Source: Craurococcus roseus
Lineage (GTDB): Bacteria; Pseudomonadota; Alphaproteobacteria; Acetobacterales; Acetobacteraceae
Assembly (NCBI RefSeq): GCF_039523795.1
Contig: NZ_BAAAFZ010000008.1
Coordinates: 310,001-374,000 of the forward strand
Direction of reading: 5' to 3'
Length of the DNA: 64,000 nt
Below, piece by piece: positions 1 to 9,039 of this stretch. Position numbers and translations under genes: made by a program. Each line of letters starts with the position of its first letter. Within the stretch, counting starts at the first letter, position 1. A model generated the notes under the pieces. That model saw only the letters and a program-made list of their open reading frames with translations. It was not told where the DNA came from and did no database searches.

Positions 1-812
1 AGCACGGCGTGGAAGTCCATCTCCTCCACGATCTCGGGGAAGGCGCCGGAGACGTCCTCGCCGCCGCGGCTCCAGATGCGCCGGCCGCGCGGCCCGGCGG
101 TGAGCTGCACGCGGATGCCGTCCCACTTCCACTCCGCCCGCCACTCGGACGGGTCGAGCTTGGCGACGTCGGCGTCCTCCAGCGGGTGCGCCAGCATCAG
201 CGGCCGGAACACCGGGGCGTCGCGCGGGTCCGGGCGCTCCGCCTTGCCTTCCAGCCAGCGGAACAGCGGCAGGTAAGGCGGGGCGACGCCGTGCCAGACC
301 TCTTCGATCTCCTCCACCGGCTTGCCGGCCCAATCCGCGAGCGCCAGCCGCGTAAGGCGCGCCGAGGCGCCGACGCGCAGCTCGCCGGTGAGCAGCTTGA
401 TGAGGGCGTAGCGCCCGCTCGCGTCCAAGGTGTCAAGCCAGCCGGCGATCAGCGCCGGCAGCTCGGCCTTGGGCGTGACCTCCAGCGTTTCGACCACTTC
501 GGAGAGGTCGGGCGGCGGCGCGTTCACCCCTTCCCGCTCGGGCCAGATCAGCGCCACCGTCTCGGCGAGGTCGCCCACGTAGTCGTGGGAGAGCGCCAGC
601 AGCACGGGGTCGGTGAGGGCGGCGACCAAGCCCTTCACCAGCGCCGGCTTGGCGGCGGTGAAGACCAGCTCGTCCGTCAGCGCCGCGAGGCCGAGGCCGC
701 GCTCCGGGTCCGGCTGGGTCTCGAACCAGCGCCGCAGCAGCGCGACCTTGGCGTTGCGGCCGGGGGTGAAGACCAGCCGTTCCAGCAGGTCGGCGAAGGC
801 CGGGACGCTCAA
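1..812 (-). CDS. ATP-dependent DNA ligase, ligase-associated repair cluster (3' part beyond window)
   Basis: Only the N-terminal ~270 residues are present; the gene runs off the left edge. It seals nicks using ATP. The adenylation motif KWDGIR, with the nucleophilic lysine at about residue 229, follows an N-terminal helical DNA-binding domain (residues 1-190). This layout matches the ~530-residue ligase found beside an MBL exonuclease, a DEXH helicase and PdeM, all of which are present here. The TTG start shares the tetranucleotide TTGA with the exonuclease stop, so the two are probably translationally coupled. No ATG lies near the expected N-terminus. The family assignment is firm; a role in interstrand-crosslink or cisplatin-type damage is knowledge of the family, not visible here. 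Confidence 0.9.
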   Translation of the reverse strand, partial: MSVPAFADLLERLVFTPGRNAKVALLRRWFETQPDPERGLGLAALTDELVFTAAKPALVKGLVAALTDPVLLALSHDYVGDLAETVALIWPEREGVNAPPPDLSEVVETLEVTPKAELPALIAGWLDTLDASGRYALIKLLTGELRVGASARLTRLALADWAGKPVEEIEEVWHGVAPPYLPLFRWLEGKAERPDPRDAPVFRPLMLAHPLEDADVAKLDPSEWRAEWKWDGIRVQLTAGPRGRRIWSRGGEDVSGAFPEIVEEMDFHAV

Positions 813-1921
813 GCCGTGGCGCCTTCGGCCGCCGCGGCGTGCTCCCCGGCATCCCCGCCGCCGCCCGGCGCCGCGTCCTCCTCGTCGTCGCCGAGGCCGA
901 TCAGGTGCAGCGCCCGGCCGCGGATGCCGCGCCCGGCCATGGCGTGGATCAGCGCGTCGTCGCGCCCGTGCGTCACCCACACCTCGGGCGCGCCCACCTC
1001 GTCCACCGTGCGGTTCAGCTCAGCCCAGTCGGCGTGGTCGCTGATGACGAGCGGCAGCTCCACGCCGCGCAGCCGCGCCCGCTGGCGCACCCGCATCCAG
1101 CCCGACGCGACCGCAACCACCGGCTCCGCCAGCCGCCGCGCCCAGCGGTCGGCGACGGCCGAGGGCGGCGCCAGCACGATCGCGCCGCGCAGCGCCGCCT
1201 TCTCGGCCACCGTCGCCGGCCGGAGGTCGCCGAGCCTGACGCCCAACTCCTCGTACAACCGGCACAGGCCCATCAGCGCGCCGTGGAGGTGGATCGGCCG
1301 GTCCCACCCGGCTTCCCGCAGCAGCGCGATCAGCCGCTGGCACTTGCCGAGCGCGTAGCAGCCGACGACGTGGGTGCGCTCCGGGAACAGCGCCACCGAG
1401 CGCAGCAGCTTGGCGACCTCGCCGTCGGCCGGCGGGTGGCGGAAGATCGGCAGGCCGAAGGTCGCCTCGGTCACGAACACGTCGCAGGGCACCGGCTCGA
1501 AGGGCGCGCAGGTCGGGTCGCGCGCCCGCTTGTAGTCGCCGGACACCACCACCCGGCTGCCCTTCCACTCCAAGCACACCTGCGCCGAGCCGAGCACGTG
1601 CCCGGCCGGCGCCAGCCGGATGCGCACGCCGTTGTGCGTCACCTCCTCGCCGGGGCGGATCGGCTGTTGGCTCTCGCCCGCGCGCCCCTCGCCCATGCGC
1701 GCCCGCATGATCGCGAGCGTCTCGGGCGTCGCCAGCACGGCGCGGTGGCCGGGGCGCGCGTGGTCGGCGTGGCCGTGGGTGACGACCGCGCGCTCCACCG
1801 GCCGCACCGGGTCCACCGTGAAGCCGCCGGGCAGGCAGTGCAGCCCCTCGGGCGTGACCCGGAGCCAGGTTTCGGGATGCGGCGGCGGCATTGGCAGAAT
1901 GTTTTCCTTCGGCATCGCCAT
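809..1921 (-). CDS. Ligase-associated DNA exonuclease, metallo-beta-lactamase fold
   Basis: A 370-residue MBL-fold nuclease. The zinc motif HGHADH is at residues 49-54, and further metal-ligand stretches (GHVLGSA, SGDYKRARD) follow in the order seen in CPSF/Artemis-like enzymes. A C-terminal Zn-dependent beta-CASP-like region ends in SDHADW and THG motifs. It is predicted to trim DNA ends for the coupled ligase immediately downstream. ATG codons at 1921 and 1915 are both possible starts; neither has a strong ribosome-binding site. It is transcribed divergently from a histidine kinase. The assignment rests on motifs plus the ligase, helicase and PdeM neighbours. Confidence 0.9.
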   Translation of the reverse strand: MAMPKENILPMPPPHPETWLRVTPEGLHCLPGGFTVDPVRPVERAVVTHGHADHARPGHRAVLATPETLAIMRARMGEGRAGESQQPIRPGEEVTHNGVRIRLAPAGHVLGSAQVCLEWKGSRVVVSGDYKRARDPTCAPFEPVPCDVFVTEATFGLPIFRHPPADGEVAKLLRSVALFPERTHVVGCYALGKCQRLIALLREAGWDRPIHLHGALMGLCRLYEELGVRLGDLRPATVAEKAALRGAIVLAPPSAVADRWARRLAEPVVAVASGWMRVRQRARLRGVELPLVISDHADWAELNRTVDEVGAPEVWVTHGRDDALIHAMAGRGIRGRALHLIGLGDDEEDAAPGGGGDAGEHAAAAEGATA

Positions 1922-2092
1922 CTGTGGCCGCCGCGCAAAGGATCAAGCCTGCCCGCTTTCCGGCTGCAACCCGGGCGCCTTTCGCGCGTCAGGCGTGTGC
2001 GGTCGCGCAACGGCCCGCTCGAGCACGACCCTCAGGCGCCGGCGGCGCTCTGGCGGGCGCCTGCCCGGCGGCCCCCCGGCCCGCGTTGGAGG

Positions 2093-3091
2093 ATGGACGT
2101 GGAGCGCCGGCAGCCCCCCACGGCGGACGAAGCACCTGTGATGGTGTGGCGCGCGGGCGCCGGCCGGTCCGTGGACTACGTCAACCAGGCTTGGCTGGAC
2201 TTCACCGGCAAATCCTTCCGCGAGGAAACGGGGCTGGCCTGGACGAGGCACGTCCACCCGGAGGACCTCGCCCGCCTCCTGTCCGTGTACGCGGAGGCCT
2301 ACGCCGAACGGCGCGAATTCTCGTCCGAGTACCGGCTGCAACGCCACGACGGCGCGTGGCGGTGGATGCTGGACCGGGGCCGCCCGTGCTACGAGAACGG
2401 CGTGTTCGCCGGCTACGTGGGCTCTTGCACCGACACCTCCGACATGAAGGCGGCCCTGGAGGAGCGGCAGCGGAGCGTCGCCCAGCAGGAGCACCTGCTC
2501 CTGGAGCTGAACCACCGGGTGAAGAACAACGCCCAGGCGACCGCGTCCTTCCTCACGCTCCAGGCGAACCGCGCGACCGACCCCGGCGTGGCGCTGGCGC
2601 TGCGGCGGGCCGCGACGCGCGTGATGCTCTCCACCCTGATCCAGGACCGGATGTTCCGCGCCGGCGCCGAGGACGGCGTCGAGATCGGCGAGGAACTGGA
2701 GGCCGTGGCGCGCTCCGCGCTGGAGATCACGGGCCGCACCGGCTTGACGCTGGAGGTCTCGCGGAACGGCAGCTTCGTGCTGCCGGTCTCGCGGGCGTCG
2801 CTCCTGGCGCTGATCGTGAACGAGCTGATGGTCAACGCCGCCGTACACGCCTTCCCGCAAAGCCGGGAGGGCCGCGTGCGCTTGGCCGTGCGGAATCCCG
2901 AGCCCGGGTTCGCCGAGGTCGTGGTGGAGGACAACGGCGTAGGCCTGCCCGAAGCGCCGGACCAGCCCGCGGCCGAGGGCAGGCTCGGGCTGCACCTGGC
3001 GCCCAGGCTGGCGCAGCAGGCGCAGGCGACCTTGCAACTCCATTCCGACGGCGCGGGGACGCGGGCGACGCTGCGGTTCCCGGTGGGGTGA
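2093..3091 (+). CDS. PAS-domain sensor histidine kinase, HisKA_2/HWE-like
   Basis: A 332-residue soluble sensor kinase. Residues ~15-125 form a PAS domain (WRAGAGRSVDYVNQAW to YVGSCTDTSDMK). The phosphoacceptor H-box ELNHRVKNN has His141. The ATPase domain follows, with N-box IVNELMVNAA (Asn243) and G-box VVEDNGVGLP. There is no transmembrane segment and no receiver domain, so it probably senses a cytoplasmic signal and works with an unlinked response regulator. GGAGG lies directly before the ATG; the reading frame extends upstream but that part lacks homology-like sequence. The gene sits between the ligase/exonuclease pair and the helicase/PdeM pair. The ligand is unknown. Confidence 0.88.
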   Translation: MDVERRQPPTADEAPVMVWRAGAGRSVDYVNQAWLDFTGKSFREETGLAWTRHVHPEDLARLLSVYAEAYAERREFSSEYRLQRHDGAWRWMLDRGRPCYENGVFAGYVGSCTDTSDMKAALEERQRSVAQQEHLLLELNHRVKNNAQATASFLTLQANRATDPGVALALRRAATRVMLSTLIQDRMFRAGAEDGVEIGEELEAVARSALEITGRTGLTLEVSRNGSFVLPVSRASLLALIVNELMVNAAVHAFPQSREGRVRLAVRNPEPGFAEVVVEDNGVGLPEAPDQPAAEGRLGLHLAPRLAQQAQATLQLHSDGAGTRATLRFPVG

Positions 3092-3232
3092 CGGCGGCGG
3101 ACCCGCTCTCCGTTGCGTGTCGCCAGGACCTGCCATGCGGCGATCGCCCGCGGCGGAGGGCGCTTGCCGGCCCACCTGACGCGCGAGGCGCGGGCGACGG
3201 ATGCCGGCGCGACGCCGGGGAAAAACGGGGCG

Positions 3233-4087
3233 ATGCGGTACAGGGTGGAATGCGAGTTGGGCTACGAGGTCCTGGCCTCGGGCGGCGCGCCGTTCGTGTT
3301 CAACATCGAAGCCCAGCGCGGGCCGGGCCAGGAGGTGGTCGAGGAGGAACTGACCCTGTCGCAGGATCTCCCCTTCGACCGCTTCACCATGCCGGAAAGC
3401 GGGAACCGCTACTTCCGGGTCCTCGCGGGGCGCGGCGGGCTGACGGTGCGGTATCGGGCGGTCGTGGACCTCGCCCCGCGCCGGGCCGCGCCCGCGTCCG
3501 TACGGGAGATGCCGGTCGGCCGCGTGCCGCTGGAGGTGCTCACCCACCTCTACCCGAGCCGCTACGCGGAGTCGGACCTGCTCCAGCGCTTCGCGCGAAG
3601 GGAGTTCGGCCACCTGCCGCCCGGCCACGGCCGCGTGGCCGCGGTCTGCAACTGGCTCCATGACAACATCGAGTACGCCGCTGGCAGCAGCGACGAGCAC
3701 ACCTCGGCGCGCGACACGCTGTTGCAGCGCCGGGGCGTGTGCCGCGACTTCGCCCACCTCGCCATCGCCTTCTGCCGCGCCCTCGGCATCCCGGCCCGCT
3801 TCGTGAGCGCCTACGCCTGGCGCTTGTCGCCGCCCGATTTCCACGCGGTGGTCGAGGCGTGGCTGGAAGGCCCGGAGGGCGGCGCCTGGTTCCTGTTCGA
3901 CCCGACCAGGAAGGCCGCCGCGGACGGGCTGGTGCGCATCGGCGTGGGCCGCGATGCCGCCGAGGTGGCGTTCTGCTCGCCCTGGGGCGCGGCGGAGTGC
4001 GGCGTGCCCAAGGTGGGCATCCAGGCGCTGGACCGCCCCGGCGACGCCGCGTCGACGACGGAAGCGGTGACGGTCGCCGCCGCCTGA
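3233..4087 (+). CDS. Transglutaminase-like cysteine protease family protein
   Basis: A 284-residue cytoplasmic protein. An N-terminal beta domain (residues 1-100) is followed by a transglutaminase-core domain. The catalytic triad is visible: Cys170 in RRGVCRDFAHLA, His204 in PPDFHAVVEAW and Asp223 in FDPT. Such proteins usually hydrolyse or transfer amide bonds; the substrate is unknown. The ATG at 3233 has AACGGGG just upstream and begins the conserved beta-strand domain. A start at 3113 would add 40 residues without recognisable features. It lies between the kinase and the helicase, with no obvious link to repair. Confidence 0.88.
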   Translation: MRYRVECELGYEVLASGGAPFVFNIEAQRGPGQEVVEEELTLSQDLPFDRFTMPESGNRYFRVLAGRGGLTVRYRAVVDLAPRRAAPASVREMPVGRVPLEVLTHLYPSRYAESDLLQRFARREFGHLPPGHGRVAAVCNWLHDNIEYAAGSSDEHTSARDTLLQRRGVCRDFAHLAIAFCRALGIPARFVSAYAWRLSPPDFHAVVEAWLEGPEGGAWFLFDPTRKAAADGLVRIGVGRDAAEVAFCSPWGAAECGVPKVGIQALDRPGDAASTTEAVTVAAA

Positions 4088-4177
4088 GGGCAGGCCGGGC
4101 GGCGGCGGGTCCGAGGCCCGCACGGTCCCGTGCGTCCCGGGCTGGAACGGCTTGGGCCCGGCCGGTATATGCTCCCC

Positions 4178-6736
4178 ATGGGAACATTGCCGGAACCCTT
4201 CGCCGGGTGGTTCGCCGCCCGCGGCTGGGCGCCGCGACCGCACCAGATGGCTTTGGTGGACGCGGCGGAAGCGGGCCGGTCGGTTTTGCTGGTCGCGCCG
4301 ACCGGCGGCGGCAAGACCTTGGCGGGGTTCCTCCCCAGCTTGATCGACCTCCACCGTGCCCCGAGGCCGGACGGGGCCGGGGCGCTGCACACGCTCTACG
4401 TCTCGCCGCTGAAGGCGCTGGCGGTGGACATCGCGCGCAACCTCGACGCGCCCGTGTCGGAGATGGGCTTGCCCGTCCGCATCGAGACGCGCACCGGCGA
4501 CACGCCGCAGAACCGCCGCGCCCGCCAACGCGCCGCGCCGCCCAACATGCTGCTGACCACGCCGGAGAGCCTGGCGCTGCTGCTCTCCCAGCCGGAGGCG
4601 GGCGCCTTCTTCGGGGGCTTGCGTGCCGCGGTGGTGGACGAGGTCCACGCCCTCGCCGGCACCAAGCGCGGCGACCAGCTCGCCCTCTGCCTGTCGCGCC
4701 TGGCCACGCTGGCGCCGGACGCGCGGCGGGTCGGGCTCTCGGCCACCGTGGCGCACCCGGACCCCTTGCGCGCCTTCCTGTCGGCGGACGGCGCGCCGGG
4801 TGGCGTGGAGCTTGTGCAAGTGCGCGGCGGCGCGGCGCCGGAGCTGTCCGTCATGCTGCCGGAGGGGCACCTGCCCTGGGGCGGGCACATGGGCCTTGCC
4901 TCCATGCCGGAGGTGTACCGGCGCATCCAGGGGGCGGGTGTCACCATTGTCTTCGTCAACACCCGCGCGCAGGCCGAGTTGTGCTTCCAGGCGCTGTGGC
5001 GGCTGAACGACGACAACCTGCCGATCGCGCTGCACCACGGCAGCCTCACGGTGGAGCAGCGGCGCAAGGTCGAGGCGGCGATGGCCTCCGGCAAGCTGCG
5101 CGCCGTGGTCGCCACCGCCTCGCTCGACCTCGGCATCGACTGGGGCAGCGTCGATCAGGTCGTGCAGGTGGGGGCGCCGAAGGGCGTGGCGCGGCTGCTC
5201 CAGCGGGTGGGCCGCGCGAACCACCGCATGGACGAGCCGTCCCGCGCCGTGCTGGTGCCGGCCAACCGCTTCGAGGTGGTGGAGTGCCTCGCCTCCCTGG
5301 AAGCGGTGAAAGCCGAGGAGCTGGACGGCGACCCACCCCGCCCCGGCGGCCTGGACGTGCTGGCGCAGCACATCATGGCCGCCGCCTGCCACGCGCCCTT
5401 CCGGCCGGACGGCCTCTACGCCGAGGTGGCGCGCTGCGGCCCCTACGCCGGCCTCTCGCGCCGGGACTTCGACGACACGCTCCGCTTCGTGGAGGACGGC
5501 GGCTACGCGCTCCGCAACTACGACCGCTGGCGGCGGCTGTTCCGCGACGCGGAGGGCTTGGTCCACGTGCGGGACGGGCGGGCTGCGCGGCAGCTCCGGA
5601 TGAACCTCGGCACCATCGTGGACAGCCCGATGCTCAAGGTGCGGCTGCGCGGCGGGCCGGTGCTGGGCGAGGTGGAGGAGTGGTTCGCCTCCACGCTCCA
5701 GGCCGGCGACTGCTTCATGTTCGCCGGCCAGACGCTCCGCTTCGAGGCGCTGGACGCCATGACCTGCGTGGTCACGCGCGGCGGCGAGGGCGATCCGCGG
5801 GTGCCCACCTACGCCGGCTCCCGCCTGCCGCTCTCGACCTGGCTGGCGGCGCGGGTGCGAGACATCCTCCACGACCCCGCGCGATGGAAGGCGCTGCCGG
5901 CGCCGGTGCGGCAATGGCTCCGGATGCAGGAGCGGCGCTCCGCCCTGCCGGCGCCGGACGGCCTCCTGGTGGAGACCTTCCCGCGCGGCGGGCGCTGGTT
6001 CCTGGTGGCCTACTGCTTCGAGGGGCGGCTGGCGCACCAGACGCTCGGGATGCTGGTGACGCGGCGGATGGAGCGCGCCGGGCACGGGCCGCTCGGCTAC
6101 TTGGCTACGGACTACGTGTTGGCCGTTTGGTCGGCCTTCGAGCCGTCGGGCATGGACGAACTCTTTTCCGAGGACATCTTGGGCGAGGACCTGGAGGAGT
6201 GGATGGCCGAGTCCTCCATGCTCCGCCGCACCTTCCGCAACATCGCCACCATCGCGGGGCTGATCGAGAAGAACCACCCGGGCCAGGAGAAGTCGGGCCG
6301 CCAGATGACCATGAACGCCGACCTGATCTACGACGTGCTCCGCAAGCACGAGCCCGACCACGTGCTGCTCCGCGCCACCCGCCAGGAAGCGGCGGGCGGG
6401 CTGACCGACGTGTCGCGCATCGCCCTGGTCCTGGCACGCGCCAAGGGCCGCATACGGCACATGCGCCTCGACCGCGTCTCGCCGCTCGCCGTTCCGGCCC
6501 TGATCGAGGAAGGGCGCGAATGGGTGGCCGGCGGCGCCGAGGATGCGCTGCTCGCCGAGGCCGCGGCGCTGGTGGACGAGGCGACGGACGGCGACGAAGT
6601 TTTCGCCGAGACCTTGGCGCAGGTGACGGAAGGCGTGCGCGTGCGCGCCGGCGTGGTGGACCGCCCGCGCCACCGGGACCGCGGGCGCCGCGACCGCGCA
6701 TCCCGCGCCGCGCCCAAGAGCCTGACCCGCGCGTGA
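4178..6736 (+). CDS. Ligase-associated DEXH-box DNA helicase (Lhr-Core type)
   Basis: An 852-residue superfamily-2 helicase. Walker A APTGGGKT is at residues 40-47, the DEVH box is near residue 154, and the SAT motif LSATV and helicase-C motifs (VNTRAQAE, TASLDLGIDWG, QRVGRANHR) follow. A long C-terminal region resembles the Lhr core winged-helix and barrel domains. It is predicted to unwind DNA or RNA-DNA hybrids 3' to 5' for the ligase/exonuclease/PdeM repair system. ATGs at 4169 and 4178 are possible starts; the second fits the family N-terminus better. PdeM follows after ~117 bases, probably in the same transcript. Confidence 0.92.
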   Translation: MGTLPEPFAGWFAARGWAPRPHQMALVDAAEAGRSVLLVAPTGGGKTLAGFLPSLIDLHRAPRPDGAGALHTLYVSPLKALAVDIARNLDAPVSEMGLPVRIETRTGDTPQNRRARQRAAPPNMLLTTPESLALLLSQPEAGAFFGGLRAAVVDEVHALAGTKRGDQLALCLSRLATLAPDARRVGLSATVAHPDPLRAFLSADGAPGGVELVQVRGGAAPELSVMLPEGHLPWGGHMGLASMPEVYRRIQGAGVTIVFVNTRAQAELCFQALWRLNDDNLPIALHHGSLTVEQRRKVEAAMASGKLRAVVATASLDLGIDWGSVDQVVQVGAPKGVARLLQRVGRANHRMDEPSRAVLVPANRFEVVECLASLEAVKAEELDGDPPRPGGLDVLAQHIMAAACHAPFRPDGLYAEVARCGPYAGLSRRDFDDTLRFVEDGGYALRNYDRWRRLFRDAEGLVHVRDGRAARQLRMNLGTIVDSPMLKVRLRGGPVLGEVEEWFASTLQAGDCFMFAGQTLRFEALDAMTCVVTRGGEGDPRVPTYAGSRLPLSTWLAARVRDILHDPARWKALPAPVRQWLRMQERRSALPAPDGLLVETFPRGGRWFLVAYCFEGRLAHQTLGMLVTRRMERAGHGPLGYLATDYVLAVWSAFEPSGMDELFSEDILGEDLEEWMAESSMLRRTFRNIATIAGLIEKNHPGQEKSGRQMTMNADLIYDVLRKHEPDHVLLRATRQEAAGGLTDVSRIALVLARAKGRIRHMRLDRVSPLAVPALIEEGREWVAGGAEDALLAEAAALVDEATDGDEVFAETLAQVTEGVRVRAGVVDRPRHRDRGRRDRASRAAPKSLTRA

Positions 6737-6853
6737 CCGCATCGGGGCGCCTCCGCGCGGACGACGGCTCGGCTCCGCCGGGTGGGTGCCGGCGGTCGAA
6801 ACCGCGCGGCGCCGCGCCTCCCCTTTGACCCCGCCCCGCATCCAGAGCCCCGC

Positions 6854-7582
6854 ATGACCCCTGCCCCCGTGCATTTCGGCGGCGAGCGGCTGATGCTCGA
6901 CCCCGCCGGCGTGCTGTTCTGGCCCTCGCGCCGGCTGCTCTGCGCCTCCGACCTCCACTTGGAGAAGGGCAGCCACTTCGCCGCCGGCGGGCGGGGGTTC
7001 GTGCCGCCCTACGACACGCGGGAGACGCTCGGCCGGTTGCGCCTCGCCCTGTCGCGCTGGCGGCCGGAGCGGCTCGTGCTGCTGGGCGACAGCTTCCACG
7101 ACGCGCGCGGGGCGCTGCGCCTGCAGGCCGACGACGCGGCGGCCTTGCGGCGGCTGCTGGACGGCTTGGAGGTGGTCTGGGTGCTCGGCAATCACGACCC
7201 GGAGCCGCCGCAAGGGATGCCGGGCGCCCCTGCCCACGAGTGGCGGGACGGCGCCTTCGCCTTCCGGCACCAAGCGCTGCCGGACGCCGTTTCGGGCGTC
7301 GAAGTTTCGGGGCACTTCCACCCCAAGGCGACGGTGCCGACGCGCGCCGGCGGCGTCACCCGGCCGTGCTTCGTGGCGGACGCGCGCCGGTTGTTGATGC
7401 CGGCCTTCGGCGCGTACACGGGCGGGCTGGACGCGGGCGACCCGGCGGTTTCGGGGCTGTTCCCGCGCGGGGCGCGGTTGTTCCTGCTCGGGCGGGACCG
7501 GTTGTTCAGCATGCCCGCCCGGCGCCGCCCCCCGCCGCCTCCGGCCGATCCCCTCCGCGGCCGGGCGGTCGCGCCCACATAG
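6854..7582 (+). CDS. pdeM: Ligase-associated metallophosphoesterase PdeM
   Basis: A 242-residue calcineurin-like phosphoesterase. The metal-binding blocks appear in order: SDLHLEKG (blocks D-x-H), GDSFHD, GNHD and GHFHPK. The E-K-G after the first block and the overall length match the ligase-associated PdeM family. It is a predicted Mn-dependent nuclease or phosphodiesterase that acts with the neighbouring ligase, exonuclease and helicase. The ATG at 6854 opens the conserved domain; an upstream in-frame ATG at 6782 would add a proline/arginine-rich tail typical of non-coding GC-rich sequence. The photolyase begins 5 bases after its stop. Confidence 0.9.
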   Translation: MTPAPVHFGGERLMLDPAGVLFWPSRRLLCASDLHLEKGSHFAAGGRGFVPPYDTRETLGRLRLALSRWRPERLVLLGDSFHDARGALRLQADDAAALRRLLDGLEVVWVLGNHDPEPPQGMPGAPAHEWRDGAFAFRHQALPDAVSGVEVSGHFHPKATVPTRAGGVTRPCFVADARRLLMPAFGAYTGGLDAGDPAVSGLFPRGARLFLLGRDRLFSMPARRRPPPPPADPLRGRAVAPT

Positions 7583-7587
7583 GGGGA

Positions 7588-9039
7588 ATGACCGAAGCCC
7601 GTCCCGCCCTGGTCTGGTTCCGCCAGGACCTCCGCCTCTCCGACAACCCCGCCCTCCACGCCGCCGCCGGGCGGCCCCTCCTCCCGGTGTACGTCCTCGA
7701 CGACGAGGCCGCCGGGCAGTGGGCCTTGGGCGGCGCGTCCCGGTGGTGGCTGCACCATTCCTTGGCGGCGCTCCGGGCGGATCTGGCGGAGCGCCGCCTG
7801 CCGCTGGTGCTGGCGCGCGGGCGGGCGGAGGCGGTGGTGCCGGCCTTGGCCGAGGGCGTGGGCGCGTCCGAGGTGTTCGCCGGGCGGGCGCACGAACCCT
7901 GGGCGCGCGAGGCCGACCGGCGCGTGGCCGAGGCGCTGGGTGCCGCCGGGCGGGCGCTGCGCCTGTTCGCCTCCGCGACCTTGCGGGCGCCAGCGGAGAT
8001 CGCCACCGGCGAGGGCCGGCCCTATTCCATGTACGCGCCCTTCGCCAAGGCGGCGCTGAAGCTCGGCCCGCCGGGCGATCCGCTGCCGGTGCCGGAGGGG
8101 CTGCATCCGGTGTCCTCTCCACCGGGGGGCGAGGCGCTGGAAGCGTTGCGGTTGCTGCCGCAAGCGCCGGTGCCGGACTGGGCGGAGGAGTTCGGCACGC
8201 TGTGGCGGCCCGGCGAGGCGGGGGCGCGGGAGCGGCTCGAACGCTTCTTGTTGCGCCCCCTCGCCGACTACTCGGCGGCGCGGAACGACCCGGGCATCGA
8301 GGGATCGTCCGGGCTGTCTGCGCACCTGCACTGGGGCGAGGTTTCGGCGCGGCAGGTGTGGCACGCGGCGCTGGCGACCGCGGAGGACGACCTGGAGCGG
8401 GCGCGGCCGTTCCTCGGCGAGATCCTGTGGCGCGAGTTCTCCTTGCACCTCCTTTGGCACCGGCCGGACATGGTGGAGGCGCCGCTGCGTCCGGCCTACG
8501 AGCGGTTCCCTTACGCACCCGACGCGGGGCTGCTGCGGGCGTGGAAGCGGGGCCGGACCGGGTACCCGATCGTGGACGCCGGGATGCGGCAGCTCTGGCG
8601 CTTCGGGTGGATGCACAACCGGGTGCGGATGGTCACGGCGAGCTTCCTGGTGAAGCACCTGCTCCAGCCTTGGCAAGAGGGCGCCGCCTGGTTCTGGGAC
8701 ACGCTGGTGGACGCCGACGCAGGCAACAACAGCGTGTCCTGGCAGTGGATCGCCGGCAGCGGGCTGGACGCCGCGCCCTACTTCCGCGTGTTCAACCCGG
8801 TGGCGCAGGGCGAGAAGTTCGACCCGGCCGGGCGGTACGTGCGGCGGTTCGTGCCGGAGCTGGCGCGGCTTCCGGACAAATACATCCACCGCCCCTGGGA
8901 GGCGCCGGAGGCGGTGCTGCGCGGGGCGGGCGTGGCGCTCGGCCACGACTACCCGCGGCCCGTGGTCGAGCACGCGGAAGGGCGGAAGCGGGCGCTCGAC
9001 GCCTTCGCCGCCATGCGCCGGGAGGCGGCCGCGGCGTGA
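7588..9039 (+). CDS. phrB: Deoxyribodipyrimidine photolyase (class I CPD photolyase)
   Basis: A 483-residue flavoprotein that repairs cyclobutane pyrimidine dimers using light. The N-terminal antenna domain begins LVWFRQDLRLSDNPAL. The C-terminal FAD domain carries GRTGYPIVDAGMRQLW, RMVTASFLVKHL and GNNSVSWQWIAGSG, and the last of these is a photolyase hallmark. The ATG is preceded by AGGGGG. It follows pdeM closely and its stop overlaps the GTG start of the next gene, so the repair genes probably form one rightward operon. The chromophore of the antenna domain cannot be told from sequence alone. Confidence 0.94.
   Translation: MTEARPALVWFRQDLRLSDNPALHAAAGRPLLPVYVLDDEAAGQWALGGASRWWLHHSLAALRADLAERRLPLVLARGRAEAVVPALAEGVGASEVFAGRAHEPWAREADRRVAEALGAAGRALRLFASATLRAPAEIATGEGRPYSMYAPFAKAALKLGPPGDPLPVPEGLHPVSSPPGGEALEALRLLPQAPVPDWAEEFGTLWRPGEAGARERLERFLLRPLADYSAARNDPGIEGSSGLSAHLHWGEVSARQVWHAALATAEDDLERARPFLGEILWREFSLHLLWHRPDMVEAPLRPAYERFPYAPDAGLLRAWKRGRTGYPIVDAGMRQLWRFGWMHNRVRMVTASFLVKHLLQPWQEGAAWFWDTLVDADAGNNSVSWQWIAGSGLDAAPYFRVFNPVAQGEKFDPAGRYVRRFVPELARLPDKYIHRPWEAPEAVLRGAGVALGHDYPRPVVEHAEGRKRALDAFAAMRREAAAA

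Noticed and set aside
1943..8518. A 2191-codon open frame on the minus strand
   Set aside because: It is antisense to the kinase, transglutaminase, helicase, PdeM and photolyase genes, is extremely Arg/Pro/Ala/His-rich and has no domain; long stop-free antisense frames are normal at this GC content.
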